The notes beneath the pieces were generated by a model, which was not told the origin of the DNA, did not search any database, and saw only the letters and a program-made list of their open reading frames with translations. Of a DNA stretch of 64,000 bases, positions 54,965 through 64,000 are shown piece by piece (position 1 is the stretch's first letter; the number at the start of each line of letters is the position of its first letter). This stretch comes from Pelagibaculum spongiae (GTDB taxonomy: Bacteria; Pseudomonadota; Gammaproteobacteria; Enterobacterales; Pelagibaculaceae), in contig NZ_QDDL01000002.1 in the NCBI RefSeq assembly GCF_003097315.1, forward strand, positions 496,001 to 560,000, written 5' to 3'. Both the position numbers and the translations under genes were made by a program.

Positions 54965-55561
54965 ATGAATTTTTTCTTCTTCGATTTAGATGAAACTTTG
55001 GTCGTACATACTGGGAGGATTGAAAAACTATCGCCCATTCAAAAAGAAAATTTGAATACAGAGGTTTCATTTTCCATCGAAAACTTAACATTTCATCCTC
55101 TTTACCTTCAAAATCATATTGTTTTTTTTCAGCATATGCTGTTTAATAAAGATCTATTTAATATAGTCATCATTACAAATTCTACATATGTACCAGAATT
55201 AGCAAGAGCAATGTTAAATTATTTTTTCAAAACAACTCTATTTTCAGAGAACTACAGTCATAGCGGGCAAGATCCAATTAATCTAGTGCATTGGATTAGC
55301 AAACGCAATTGGCATGAGCATAATAGCAAATCAAAAATTAATGAGATTATTTATTACTGCAACGCAACATTTGGTAGTAAATGGCCGATAAATTCCTTAA
55401 CTTTAATTGACGATAACAATTCGAATTTGGTCGATGCATTTAAAAATAAAATAAAAGCTGTACATTCAGCGAGCAACACATACGTTGATTTTTTAAAATC
55501 TGCTAATGGTCTAGTCTATAACCAACTAATTCAAAAAATCCCTAACCAGAAAGCTGATTAG
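54965..55561 (+). CDS. Small HAD-superfamily protein, paralogue 3 (198 aa)
   Basis: Begins MNFFFFDLDETLVV (Asp7, Asp9), then RIEKLSPIQKEN, similar in place to RLHMLSEFQKKR in paralogue 2. Motif II is VIITNSTY, Lys is in KSKINEII and motif IV is LIDDNNSN with both Asp present. The full HAD set suggests a phosphatase or phosphotransferase of unknown substrate. AT-rich. The stop codon lies inside the stem of the following terminator. Confidence 0.6.
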   Translation: MNFFFFDLDETLVVHTGRIEKLSPIQKENLNTEVSFSIENLTFHPLYLQNHIVFFQHMLFNKDLFNIVIITNSTYVPELARAMLNYFFKTTLFSENYSHSGQDPINLVHWISKRNWHEHNSKSKINEIIYYCNATFGSKWPINSLTLIDDNNSNLVDAFKNKIKAVHSASNTYVDFLKSANGLVYNQLIQKIPNQKAD

Positions 55562-55569
55562 GGATTTTT
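55533..55569. terminator. Bidirectional terminator overlapping the HAD stop codon
   Basis: AAAAATCCCTAA and TTAGGGATTTTT form a perfect 12-bp stem with a 12-nt loop, with A and T runs on the two sides. It serves the HAD gene and the convergent argS. Confidence 0.88.
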
Positions 55570-55605
55570 AAAAATACTAATTTAAGTAAGATTAATTTAA
55601 ACGAT

Positions 55606-57330
55606 CTACATCTTCTCAACCACGTTAATACCCAGCAGGCTCAGGCCTTGCTTTAAGGTATCTGCCGTGCGCTTACATAGCAGCAAACGGCTTTGTTTCA
55701 CATCTGCGGCCACATCATCTTTATTCACCGGACAGGCTTCGTAAAAGCTCATGTAGCTACCCGCTAATTCATAAAGATAGTTACACAGCATGTGCGGCAC
55801 GCCTTCTTCTGACAAAATTTCCACCGCTTCTTCAAAGCGAGCCAAATTCAGTGCCAGTGTTTTTTCCTGTGGTTCAATGATTGAAGGGGTGCCGGTCAGG
55901 CTAGCCATTTCAATGTCCGCTTTGCGGAAAATACTGCAAACACGGGTGTAGGCGTAAAGCATGTAAGGTGCGGTGTTGCCTTCAAAGCTCAGCATCGAAT
56001 CCCAGCTAAATACATAATCACTGGTGCGGTTTTTCGACAGGTCAGCATATTTAACTGCACCCATGGCAATTGCCTGGGTAACTGCTGCTTTTTCTTCGTC
56101 AGATAAATCGGTACTTTTTTCTGCAACGGCCTTAGCTGCCCGCACTTCTGCTTCGTCTAACAAGTCAGCTAACTTAACGTTTTCACCACTGCGGGTTTTA
56201 AACGGGCGGCCATCATCACCCATCATCATGCCAAATGGATGGTGTTGTAATTGGGTTTCCGGCTTGGCAAAACCGGCTTTACGAGCAATCAAATAAACTG
56301 ACTCTAAATGCTGTGCTTGGCGAGAATCGACATAGTAAATAATACGGTCAACATTTAATTCACCGGTACGATAATTAATCGCAGCCAAATCAGTCGTGGC
56401 ATATAAATAACCGCCATCTGATTTCTGGATAATCACACCCAGTGGATCGCCATCTTTATTGTTAAATTCTTCAACAAAAACGACCTGAGCACCTTGGCTT
56501 TCAACGGCCATACCCTTTTCTTGCAAAGTACTCACGGTACTTGCAAGCCGGTCATTGTAGAAAGATTCACCACAAGCATCAGCGGGGGTAAGTGAAACAT
56601 TTAATCGGTCATAAACACCCTGGTTTTGCTTCAGAGTGATATCGACCAATTGCTTCCAAATTTTTCTAAAGCCTTCGTCACCACCTTGCAAACGAACCAC
56701 ATAGTCGCGGGCTTTAGTGGCAAAAGCAGCATCGTCATCGAAACGTTTTTTGGCGGCCTGGTACAACTTAACCAACTGAGACAAGTCCATCTCAGAAACT
56801 TCAGCTTGCTGCTCTTCAATAAAGGCAATCAGCATGCCGAACTGGGTGCCCCAATCGCCAATGTGATTCTGACGAATAACTTTATGACCAAGGAATTCTA
56901 AAGTACGCACCATCGCATCACCGATGATGGCTGAACGCAGGTGACCTACGTGCATTTCCTTAGCAACATTAGGCGCCGAATAATCGACCACCACAGTTTG
57001 TGGCTGGTCAGTTTTGGCAATACCTAATCGCTCATCAGATTCCAACAAGCTTGCCAACCATTCTGGCTTGAGATGGATGTTGATAAAGCCTGGGCCAGCC
57101 ACTTCAATTTTTTCTGCTTCCGCTGACAAGTCCAGCGACTCAAGCACCTTGTTCGCCAGATCACGTGGATTGGTTTTGAGCTTTTTAGCGGCACCCATGA
57201 TGCCGTTGGCCTGATAGTCGCCGAAGTTGGCTCGGGCACTTGGTCGTACTGCCGGGTTGCTACCTTCTGGTAAACCCGCGGCCACCATAGCCTGAGACAC
57301 TTTCTGTTCCAAATAACGACGAATATTCAT
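55606..57330 (-). CDS. argS: Arginyl-tRNA synthetase
   Basis: A 574-residue class Ia synthetase. The HIGH-type motif is HVGHLRS within [43 protein letters not shown] and the C-terminal anticodon-binding domain ([17 protein letters not shown]) are present. ArgS enzymes often lack a strict KMSKS, as here (KTRSG). The start at 57330 (MNIRRYLEQ) has GGAG upstream; the ATG at 57339 is less likely. It charges tRNA-Arg in the cytoplasm. Confidence 0.97.
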   Translation of the reverse strand: MNIRRYLEQKVSQAMVAAGLPEGSNPAVRPSARANFGDYQANGIMGAAKKLKTNPRDLANKVLESLDLSAEAEKIEVAGPGFINIHLKPEWLASLLESDERLGIAKTDQPQTVVVDYSAPNVAKEMHVGHLRSAIIGDAMVRTLEFLGHKVIRQNHIGDWGTQFGMLIAFIEEQQAEVSEMDLSQLVKLYQAAKKRFDDDAAFATKARDYVVRLQGGDEGFRKIWKQLVDITLKQNQGVYDRLNVSLTPADACGESFYNDRLASTVSTLQEKGMAVESQGAQVVFVEEFNNKDGDPLGVIIQKSDGGYLYATTDLAAINYRTGELNVDRIIYYVDSRQAQHLESVYLIARKAGFAKPETQLQHHPFGMMMGDDGRPFKTRSGENVKLADLLDEAEVRAAKAVAEKSTDLSDEEKAAVTQAIAMGAVKYADLSKNRTSDYVFSWDSMLSFEGNTAPYMLYAYTRVCSIFRKADIEMASLTGTPSIIEPQEKTLALNLARFEEAVEILSEEGVPHMLCNYLYELAGSYMSFYEACPVNKDDVAADVKQSRLLLCKRTADTLKQGLSLLGINVVEKM

Positions 57331-57490
57331 GAGCTCCACTTCTCCGGGAAAACTGCTGGTCTGAAACCTGACGACATGCTCAGCAGTCAGGGTGGTAAAA
57401 AGTGCGATATGATAGCGCAGTTTGCCGCGTCAGGATAACCTTCGCGGCATGTTTACAAGCCTTTCGATTAATCACAGCAGCAGACCCGCC

Positions 57491-57955
57491 ATGCCTGAAA
57501 TCGCGCTATATCAACCAGAAATTCCACCGAATACCGGTAATATCATCCGTCTTTGCGCCAACATGGGCTTTGGATTACACCTGATTCACCCGTTGGGTTT
57601 CGATCTTTCCAGCAAACAGTGTCGCCGCGCCGGTTTAGACTATCGGGAAATGGCCAATGTCACCGAGCACGCAAGCTTTGAAGACTTTCAAACCGCAATG
57701 GCCGGTCGGCACATTTTGGCCTGCACCACCAAAACCAGCCAATTTCATAGCCAAGCTAAAATACAGCAAGACAGCATTTTGCTATTTGGCCCAGAGACCC
57801 GGGGCCTACCAGCGGAATATCTTGCCAGCTTGCCGTTGGAACAGAAAATTCGCATTCCGATGCGGGAAGGCAGTCGCAGCATGAACCTTTCCAATGCGGT
57901 AGCGGTCATTGCTTATGAAAGCTGGCGTCAGCTAGGTTTCGATGGCGGTGTTTAA
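57491..57955 (+). CDS. trmL: tRNA (cytidine(34)-2'-O)-methyltransferase
   Basis: A 154-residue SPOUT-fold enzyme with the TrmL pattern: [46 protein letters not shown] and [19 protein letters not shown], which makes the trefoil-knot AdoMet site. It methylates the wobble base of tRNA-Leu. The ATG at 57491 gives the standard length. It is divergent from argS. Confidence 0.95.
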   Translation: MPEIALYQPEIPPNTGNIIRLCANMGFGLHLIHPLGFDLSSKQCRRAGLDYREMANVTEHASFEDFQTAMAGRHILACTTKTSQFHSQAKIQQDSILLFGPETRGLPAEYLASLPLEQKIRIPMREGSRSMNLSNAVAVIAYESWRQLGFDGGV

Positions 57956-58123
57956 CCACTTAGTAGTTAACGTTCAGCAGCCAGACGCTATTCCCTGTCT
58001 GCTGAACTGACTCAAAATCTTGTGAAATCTGCCATGCCGACAACAATTATCTCAATACTATGTCTTTTGTTGTGATCATCATTTTCATGAACTGATATCA
58101 CCAGCAAGTAGCGGAGAATGTTA

Positions 58124-58552
58124 ATGAACGAAGTTCTGGAGCTGCAAACCGGCCAGGTTGCATTTATTAGTAGCTTAATGGCGGGCTTTGCGGTTTCGAT
58201 TGCTGTCCAGATTATCCGTGGCTATACCAGTGGCCGAGTTGCTGACATCTGCATTCTTAATTTTATTCTGACTGCATTGTTATTTTTGGTCGCCCTTTAT
58301 ATTGATGTCACATTAATTCTGCGATTAGTGGGTGTCACCGAATTTAGCGATGCACTACTAACCAGCATTAGTCATATCCGCTCAATTGGTACCTCTGCAG
58401 CAACCCTCGCAGTATTTTTGTTTATTGCCTCGATCGGTTTAATGGGTTGGTTGCAAGATCGCTTAGTTGGCATTCTTAGTACGAGCTTTGCTTTGATAGC
58501 GTTTGTTTTAATGTGGTACTCGCGAAGTTTGATAACCGGACTAGCGATTTAA
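58124..58552 (+). CDS. Four-helix membrane protein of unknown function (142 aa)
   Basis: Four hydrophobic segments (about 15-35, 43-68, 88-108 and 113-135) joined by short loops; the first loop has RGYTSGR. No family is recognised. I start it at the ATG at 58124 because GGAGA lies seven bases upstream; the ATG at 58118 is too close to that site. The next gene, a lipoprotein, is 100 bp downstream in the same direction. Confidence 0.65.
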   Translation: MNEVLELQTGQVAFISSLMAGFAVSIAVQIIRGYTSGRVADICILNFILTALLFLVALYIDVTLILRLVGVTEFSDALLTSISHIRSIGTSAATLAVFLFIASIGLMGWLQDRLVGILSTSFALIAFVLMWYSRSLITGLAI

Positions 58553-58652
58553 AAAGCAGTAAGTTCTCTAAAAAGGTTGCCACTAATCAATCAAGCTTCT
58601 GCATTTGCTGCCGATTAACTGACAGGGATAATTTCAGTAATCGGTAGTGGAT

Positions 58653-59168
58653 ATGAAGCATTGGATTTGGCGTATAACAGCAGCTTTGTTGGTAATTGGT
58701 AGTGGATTGGTTTCTGGTTGCGTCACACAAAACATGCGCATGGACAATCTAGGTGTTGCCTCCACCGCCAATGTCACGGTTTATGCCGATGAGTTAAAAG
58801 GCCAGGGAAATTACGGCTACCACGCTCGAATTATGGGCATTGAAGGTATGGAACTGCAGGGGCTAGATGGCTCCAATGAATCTGCGCGTTTCTGCCGAAC
58901 CTTAAAAACTCATATCGCCGCCGTACCCAATTGCGGCTTTGGAGTAGTTCGAATTCCACCCGGTGAACATTTAGTTAAACTCGCTTTAATTAAAACTCGC
59001 GATATCACCCGGGTCTCGGTCGTTCATGTGCGAGCTATTTTTGAAGCTTCCGGTACCTATAGTATTCGCTGGCCTCGACGCGATGACGGCGCAATATTAA
59101 TGATCCCTCGCGGCATCCGAGTATTGGACCATAAGTATGCCAACTTCATCCCAATCAAAGTATATTAG
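58653..59168 (+). CDS. Lipoprotein of unknown function (171 aa)
   Basis: Signal peptide ending in lipobox LVSGC, then a beta-rich domain with GNYGYHARIMGIEGMEL and two cysteines (FCRTLK and PNCGFGV) likely to pair. The PPGEHLVKLALIKT stretch resembles small carbohydrate- or surface-binding lipoproteins, but I cannot name a family. A GTG two codons upstream is an alternative start. Confidence 0.6.
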   Translation: MKHWIWRITAALLVIGSGLVSGCVTQNMRMDNLGVASTANVTVYADELKGQGNYGYHARIMGIEGMELQGLDGSNESARFCRTLKTHIAAVPNCGFGVVRIPPGEHLVKLALIKTRDITRVSVVHVRAIFEASGTYSIRWPRRDDGAILMIPRGIRVLDHKYANFIPIKVY

Positions 59169-59432
59169 TCGTGTTATGAAAAAAATATGGGGTTTGAATG
59201 AAGTTATAAGCATTACTTTTTCAATCCAGCTTAAATAAGTTAACTACTATATAGATAAATAACAGCGGCGCTATTTATGGATAAACAGCGCCCATCAAGG
59301 TCATAAAAGAACAACTCTAAAAATACTTGTTCGTTACACTAAGGTTTACCACAGTCTACTATTATCTATCCAGACAACAAAATGAGATGATCTATTGTCT
59401 CTACAACCTAAAGCAATGGATATGCAATCGTT

Positions 59433-60563
59433 ATGCTGCTAGCTAGAAGCAAAATTATCACCCAGTCAATTGGTCAAGCTTTCAAGCTATTAACTCAAGA
59501 CCAGCTTGCTATTCAATCCACCCCTTCTATGTCTTATTGCAATGGACATATTCGCACTGCGTATTTTCCTTTAACGTTTACACGGAATCTCTCTTATATA
59601 TCGCCTTTCCACCAAGTACCCAATTCGAAAAAAATTGCTACCAAACCAATACTTTTAAATCCGGGAGAACCGATCATATGCGATGCGCATATGACTCCTT
59701 TTGATCTTTGGCTACCAAATAAAAGTCGCCTACAAAAAGAAAAGTTTCTGATGATTCAAAAGCTATTTTTTGGTGGGTTTTTGCCTCAAATAAATACTTT
59801 ACCACCTAAAGATATCGTTGAGTACATAAAGCTTCATTATACGCACGATCCTCTTTTACCAGATTTAGCATTAGGATTAACTCATCAACGTGATCTAAAC
59901 CAATTTCTAATGAATTTAATGTCAAGCGAAGGTGCCCCTCCCCCTCTATGCTCACTAACTAATTTTTCTAGTAAAAAATCAGCTGTCTCAGATTTTGATT
60001 TTATGAAAAAAAATAGATATCTCATTCCATATCCAGGATCAACAGCGAGTGCCAACCAAGTATCCCGTGCCTATACCCGTAGCCGAGGCGGGGTACTATC
60101 TGCAATGTTAAAAACTGTCTTCGATGGTAGGAAGATTCATTTCAACCTCGAAGGAATCAATTTAGAAGACTTGAATTTTTTTCAAGATAGAAGCCCGAAC
60201 CCTGGTTTGTTTCCTTACAATATTAAAGATAATTTTGACCGAGATTTTATCAAAGCAGGCATACCATTTACATTCTTTGAATTGTTAAATATTCTTGGAA
60301 ATGTCTGTCTCTATTATAATACAGAGTTTTATGAAAATAGTGACGCCCCCTCGCTTTCACTCGAACAAAAAATAGATAGAGGTCTAGCTTTGCAGCATGG
60401 CTTCAAATATCCAGGGCAGCACTTAATGATGAGTTATACCTGCTCTCAAAAACAGATTTCAGAAATCATTTCTCATTACTCAACCGAATATAATCAATGG
60501 CTTAAAACAGGAGAAAAATCTGAAACAATGCCATTCGCTCCAGATTTTAATTGTGATATTTAG
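59433..60563 (+). CDS. Orphan protein of unknown function (376 aa)
   Basis: I do not recognise this protein. It has no signal peptide or membrane helix, is rich in Phe, Tyr, Asn and Lys, and is AT-rich compared with trmL and argS next door. GQHLMMSYTCSQKQISEII and the TRSRGGVLSAMLKTVFDG stretch are the most ordered-looking parts. There is no clear ribosome binding site. Composition and isolation resemble the glycosyltransferase and HAD genes elsewhere in the window, so it may belong to the same acquired, possibly effector-like, group. That is inference only. Confidence 0.5.
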   Translation: MLLARSKIITQSIGQAFKLLTQDQLAIQSTPSMSYCNGHIRTAYFPLTFTRNLSYISPFHQVPNSKKIATKPILLNPGEPIICDAHMTPFDLWLPNKSRLQKEKFLMIQKLFFGGFLPQINTLPPKDIVEYIKLHYTHDPLLPDLALGLTHQRDLNQFLMNLMSSEGAPPPLCSLTNFSSKKSAVSDFDFMKKNRYLIPYPGSTASANQVSRAYTRSRGGVLSAMLKTVFDGRKIHFNLEGINLEDLNFFQDRSPNPGLFPYNIKDNFDRDFIKAGIPFTFFELLNILGNVCLYYNTEFYENSDAPSLSLEQKIDRGLALQHGFKYPGQHLMMSYTCSQKQISEIISHYSTEYNQWLKTGEKSETMPFAPDFNCDI

Positions 60564-60576
60564 GCTTGAAAAAAAT

Positions 60577-60663
60577 CTACCCGCCCAACAAGCTACTTTG
60601 CTTGATACCATCGATCATAAACTGAACCGCTAATGCAGTCAGCAAAGCATCAAATACTCTATG
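60577..60663 (-). pseudogene. 3' remnant of a MarC-like membrane-protein gene
   Basis: The minus strand encodes RVFDALLTALAVQFMIDGI just before a stop. ALAVQFxxDGI is typical for the last helix of MarC/YhgN family proteins. Nothing upstream continues the family, so only the last 28 codons survive. Confidence 0.4.
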
Positions 60664-60774
60664 TATTTTTATTTTTAATTACTTGATTTACCAAAATGGT
60701 TTCGATTTATTTGTATCATCAGTAGCGCTATTTTCACTGGCGGGCTGGTTGCAAAGTTTAGAGAAGCTATATTG

Positions 60775-60846
60775 ATGATGATTGCATTACTAACTATAAC
60801 TGCATTTTTCGGTGGCTTAGGTTATTTAGTCTGGATTATAATTTAA
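60775..60846 (+). CDS. Possible tiny hydrophobic peptide (23 codons)
   Basis: MMIALLTITAFFGGLGYLVW is a single membrane helix followed by III and stop, directly before a terminator. It has no ribosome binding site and could equally be a gene fragment. The rest of 60564-60887 shows no other gene. Confidence 0.25.
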   Translation: MMIALLTITAFFGGLGYLVWIII

Positions 60847-60847
60847 T

Positions 60848-60876
60848 AAATGCCGAGCAAACTTCTCAGCATTTTT
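60848..60876. terminator. Probable terminator
   Basis: AAATGC-C-GAG and CTC-AGCATTT pair with a small bulge and T5. It lies past the minus-strand gene at 60888. Confidence 0.6.
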
Positions 60877-60887
60877 CTTTCTGTTCT

Positions 60888-61532
60888 TTAAAGCTCAACC
60901 AACACATCCGACTGTAGCTTATATCTTTGTCCAACTATATCTGTTGAATAAGCATGCTCTCTAGGATTGCGATAAATACCATGCTTATAATGGTGTGCGG
61001 TATCCCAGCCACCTCTTTTAGTCACTTCATGTCCCGAAAACAAAGCCTGCCAGATATCGACTACAAAAGCATCTGAACCCCAGGTTCTATAATCCTGAAT
61101 ATGAGAATCCAGTTTGCGATTAACTACCACGTAATGATGATGGATTTTGGTTTCAGCAAATAATTCAGCATGACCAGAACCTGAAAGATATTCCTTCAAG
61201 TAAAATAAAACTAATGCTGAGCAAGTATCACAAACCAAATCAATTGGGCGGCTTTTAGACGCAGCTTTAATTCTTACTGAAAGATCTCGGCCGGTATTCA
61301 GCCAATATTCGGGAGCTTTTGTATCTACTTTCTGGTTTTTTTTACGCATTTTAAATGCACTCATCACTGCACCAGAAAGCGCAGCATTGATCTTTAAGTT
61401 AGTAGCAACGGCAGGCGCAGTATCACCAGGGCGGCGCTTTCTATAATTAGCTGCATTGGCAATAGCAATATTTGGAAGTAGCGGCTCTAAGCGCGGTTTA
61501 AGAACTGATATGACCTTATTTTTACTCTTCAC
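60888..61532 (-). CDS. Possible papain-fold (Cys-His-Asp) protein (214 aa)
   Basis: The first 70 residues are basic and probably disordered. A compact domain follows: LVCDTCSALVLFYLKEYL (Cys104 at a helix start), HHHYVVVNR (His131-133 leading a strand) and DAFVVDIWQALFSG (Asp159). Cys, His and Asp in this order and context suit papain-like or transglutaminase-like folds used in polymorphic toxins and effectors. No named family is recognised. The start is GTG with a strong AGGAG seven bases upstream, so it is a real gene. The neighbour is the unknown 376-residue protein. Confidence 0.5.
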   Translation of the reverse strand: MKSKNKVISVLKPRLEPLLPNIAIANAANYRKRRPGDTAPAVATNLKINAALSGAVMSAFKMRKKNQKVDTKAPEYWLNTGRDLSVRIKAASKSRPIDLVCDTCSALVLFYLKEYLSGSGHAELFAETKIHHHYVVVNRKLDSHIQDYRTWGSDAFVVDIWQALFSGHEVTKRGGWDTAHHYKHGIYRNPREHAYSTDIVGQRYKLQSDVLVEL

Positions 61533-61934
61533 GTAACACTCCTCATAACTTTAGAAAGCATTTAACACCTTACAGAAATCCTTACTACAACTAACAAATC
61601 TTTGATAACAAAGAACATCCCTGCAATATAAACTCTCTTTAGTCCATGATTAGAGTATCAATAAATTAAAGCCAGCTATTATGTGTAAAAAAGAAATTAC
61701 GATAAAGTCTAACGTATATTTTTATTGTTAAAACAATCAATAACTTTAGCTTTTCAACTTCTCTATAATTTTGAAAAAAATCGACAGGAAAAGTAATAAA
61801 TGAGAAGTGATTTACATTCAAAAGAGCGCGGATTCGTATCATAAGTGCATAACCTCTGTTCGCTAACAGAGGTTGAGCTAAAAGAAGAGCTCAGATATTT
61901 TCTCTGTTGGCGACCAAACCAAACAGAGGCCACT
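61533..61934. other. AT-rich region to the left end of the IS30-type element
   Basis: No gene seen. A perfect hairpin CCTCTGTT-CGCT-AACAGAGG lies at 61854-61873, probably in the IS30 leader. The left inverted repeat of the IS could not be placed without the right end. Confidence 0.4.
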
Positions 61935-62555
61935 ATGGGCTACAAACATCTGAGCTCCGAAGAAAGATACTATATTGAGACACGCTTGAAAATGGGTGAC
62001 TCGCTTAACACTATCGCCAGCAGCCTTCAGCGCAACCAGAGTACACTTTCCAGAGAAGTGAAACGCAACACAGGATTACGAGGCTATCGCCATAAACAAG
62101 CTCAAGCATTTGCCCAGAAACGCCTTGAAGACAAGCCTAAACAGAGAAAGATTACTGGCGCTACTGTCGATTATATTTGCTATGGATTAAAGGAAAATTG
62201 GAGTCCGGAACAAATTGCGGGGCGCGCAGGCAAAGATGGTTTGTTTAAGATGCACCATCAGACGATTTATAATTTTATTCGTAAAGACAAAAGATTAGGC
62301 GGGTTACTGTATCGCTACTTGCCCAGGAAATTAAAACCTTATCGAAAGAAATACGGTAGTTCCGGTGGCTCGTGCAAAGGTATTCCAGGGCGGATAGGAA
62401 TAGAAGATCGCCCAACCATTGTTGATACCAGAGCACGTATTGGAGACTGGGAAGCTGATACCATTATTGGAAAAGGTCACCAAGGTGCGATTGCAACGAT
62501 TGATGAGCGAAAGAGCAAGCTTCGTCTGGCAATGCCGGTTCATAAAAAAACGTAA
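61935..62555 (+). pseudogene. IS30-family transposase, cut off by IS66 insertion
   Basis: MGYKHLSSEERYYIETRLKM starts an IS30-type transposase with the helix-turn-helix (LNTIASSLQRNQSTLSREVKRN), KENWSPEQIAGR, and the first catalytic Asp in GDWEADTIIGKG. The frame then stops after PVHKKT, before the second Asp and the Glu of the DDE site. IS30 transposases have about 320-340 residues; only 206 remain. AGAGG precedes the ATG at 61935. The break coincides with the proposed left end of an IS66 element. Confidence 0.88.
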
Positions 62556-64000
62556 CCATTCAGCACAATTTAATATAAAAATCGCTTGACAGGTTTTTTG
62601 ATATTTTCCCGAATTTAAGCACCTCTTTTAGAATACCACTTAAACGCCGCATTAAACTGCTATTAACACACCTGATTATCAATGTTTTTTGCTCAGAATA
62701 GCGCATCAGCATTCCGCTTCTAAAAAGTCGCCACAGTAAGCCTCAGAGACAAAAAAACCACCCTGAAAACCTGTGCGATAATAACCGCATGGACTCAATC
62801 GAAATTAATAAAACCATCGCTGAAACCGAGCGCTTGTTAGCCAAAAGCAAACGCTTACCGCCCGAACTGGTGGCGATGGTTCGTATGCTGATGCTCGTCG
62901 TTAAGATATTGCTTGATAGCAAAGGGCTAAACAGCAAAAACTCCAGCATTCCGCCATCGGCAGATCCTAATCGAGAAAAGAAATCGCGCGCCAAAAGCAA
63001 TAAAAACCCAGGCGGGCAGCCTGGCCATAAAGGCAGTAATTTATCACCGGTGAAAGACCCAGATGAAGTGCTGGATATTACGATTGATCGTAGCCAATTG
63101 CCGAAAGGAAAATACCGTGTTGTTGGCAGTGAAAGCCGCCAAGTAGTTGATGTTCGTATTACCCGATATGTCACCGAATATCGGGCGCAGATTCTACAAG
63201 ACGAGCAGGGTAACCAGTTTGTTGCTGAGTTTCCGCAAGGGGTCACTCGGCCAATACAATATGGCAATGAGTTTAAAGCCAACGCGGTTTATATGTCGAG
63301 CTACCAGCTGATTCCTTATGAACGGACTCAAAAGCACTTCGCTGAGATATTGGATGCGCCAATCAGCACCGGTAGCCTTGCCAATTTTAATCAGGAAGCT
63401 TTTCATCGACTGAAGCCATTTGCTCAGTTAGTACCGGCTATTTTGCGTGCTGGAGATTTGATTCATGCCGATGAAACCGGCGTCAATATCAATGGTAAAC
63501 GAAAGTGGCTACATGTCGCGAGCAATGACCGCTGGACGTGGATTGAAGCGCATGAATCAAGAGGTATCGAGGCAATGGAAGCGATCGACATCTTGCCTAA
63601 ATTTACCGGTTTATTGGTACACGATCACTGGAAAAGCTACTACCGATTTGTGCTGTGCTTGCATGTATTGTGTAACGCCCATCATGTACGTGAATTGGCG
63701 CGAGCCCATGAGCAAGATGGCCAGCAGTGGGCCAAGGCAATGGAAGATCTGCTTTATGAAATGAATACAGCAGTCAATGAGGCGGGGGGTGAGTTGGATG
63801 AAAAGCAGTGTCAAAAATGGGTGAAGCGATATCGAAAAATATTAAAAGCAGGTGATCGGGAATGCCCGGCACCTGAGCCAAAAAAAGCGGATAAAAAAGG
63901 TCAATTAAAACGAGGGAAATTAGCACGAAGTAAATCGAGAAATTTATTAGAACGGCTGCGGGATTTTGAAGCAGACGTGCTGCGGTTTATGAGTAATACC
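62552..64000 (+). mobile_element. IS66-family insertion sequence, left part, inserted in an IS30-type transposase gene
   Basis: From GTAACCATTCAGCAC (62552) the IS30 coding sequence ends abruptly and a 237-bp leader leads to an IS66 transposase. IS66 elements with a single tnpC commonly have ends of this type. The right end lies outside the window. A second candidate end, GTAAGCCTCAGAGAC (62737), is possible. Confidence 0.65.
62789..64000 (+). CDS. tnpC: IS66-family transposase (TnpC), partial at window end
   Basis: An open frame of 404 codons runs from the ATG at 62789 to the window edge. It has the IS66 features: N-terminal coiled stretch, NSKNSSIPPSADP, a Gly/Lys-rich segment NPGGQPGHKG, HADETGVNINGK (Asp228), VHDHWKSYY (Asp279) and the LCNAHHVREL insertion motif. 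The catalytic Glu should be further right. No TnpA or TnpB lies upstream, so it belongs to the solo-TnpC subgroup. It looks intact as far as seen. Confidence 0.92.
   Translation, partial: MDSIEINKTIAETERLLAKSKRLPPELVAMVRMLMLVVKILLDSKGLNSKNSSIPPSADPNREKKSRAKSNKNPGGQPGHKGSNLSPVKDPDEVLDITIDRSQLPKGKYRVVGSESRQVVDVRITRYVTEYRAQILQDEQGNQFVAEFPQGVTRPIQYGNEFKANAVYMSSYQLIPYERTQKHFAEILDAPISTGSLANFNQEAFHRLKPFAQLVPAILRAGDLIHADETGVNINGKRKWLHVASNDRWTWIEAHESRGIEAMEAIDILPKFTGLLVHDHWKSYYRFVLCLHVLCNAHHVRELARAHEQDGQQWAKAMEDLLYEMNTAVNEAGGELDEKQCQKWVKRYRKILKAGDRECPAPEPKKADKKGQLKRGKLARSKSRNLLERLRDFEADVLRFMSNT

Overview
The window reads as a chromosomal segment of a marine-type gammaproteobacterium of moderate to low GC. 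CydABX, MetR, NfsB, ArgS, TrmL, Dtd, DUF2789, DUF3301 and an Eat-type ethanolamine permease all resemble gammaproteobacterial versions. I cannot name the genus. No rRNA or tRNA gene, CRISPR array or prophage was recognised. Housekeeping and catabolic genes alternate with AT-rich islets of unusual accessory genes, several small palindromic repeat families, and nested insertion sequences at the right edge.

Layout. 1-2.7 kb: a TcdA/TcdB-like glycosyltransferase, a small unknown gene, and a ribosome-hibernation factor behind a perfect FNR/Anr-type box. 2.9-5.8 kb: cydA-cydB-cydX (cytochrome bd oxidase). 6-8 kb: a small HAD-family protein and an RluA-type pseudouridine synthase. 8.17-8.4 kb: an intergenic cluster of DnaA boxes. 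8.5-10.8 kb: btuR and metR, with a MetR box facing a stand-alone MetE N-domain remnant. 10.8-12.2 kb: a second glycosyltransferase, frameshifted in an 8-nt homopolymer. 12.4-19 kb: lipoproteins, nfsB, DUF2789, a LysE-type exporter, and an LprI-like protein with a 15-bp tandem repeat. 19.3-21.3 kb: a RecQ-family helicase behind a LexA-like box.

22.6-29.1 kb: a five-gene set (ethanolamine permease, glutamine-synthetase-like ligase, aldehyde dehydrogenase, iron alcohol dehydrogenase, class-I glutamine amidotransferase) that fits ethanolamine use through gamma-glutamylated intermediates. 29.4-35.2 kb: periplasmic ATP-dependent DNA ligase, DUF445, Dtd, and a polar amino-acid ABC transporter. 35.5-40.7 kb: one 1704-residue protein with a PD-(D/E)XK-like N-terminus, a P-loop STAND-like ATPase and a long helical C-terminus. 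This is an Avs/AVAST-like candidate antiphage sensor. 41.4-47.3 kb: cold-shock/DUF1294 fusion, SNF-family transporter, OsmC-like, DUF3301, putative metallopeptidase, acyltransferase.

47.7-49.8 kb is a decayed nucleoside locus: a duplicated, broken YeiL/Crp-type regulator around a broken deoD that is fused to a membrane-protein fragment. 49.9-53.7 kb pairs malate synthase G with a divergent isocitrate-lyase-like protein that has lost its catalytic cysteine. 54-55.6 kb carries two more small HAD proteins. 55.6-59.2 kb: argS, trmL, a membrane protein and a lipoprotein. 59.4-61.5 kb: an unknown 376-residue protein, a MarC-like gene remnant and a possible papain-fold protein. 61.9-64 kb: an IS30 transposase gene cut by an IS66-family element that runs off the window.

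Common themes. Respiration and anaerobic adaptation are seen in cyd and the FNR box, methionine/B12 in metR, btuR and the metE remnant, and C2/amine carbon flow in the ethanolamine set and malate synthase G. A scattered set of AT-rich, possibly effector-like genes (two glycosyltransferases, three HAD proteins, a papain-like protein, a 376-residue orphan) appears lineage-specific. Three of the gene breaks are single-base changes in homopolymers, so read errors must be excluded before those genes are called dead.
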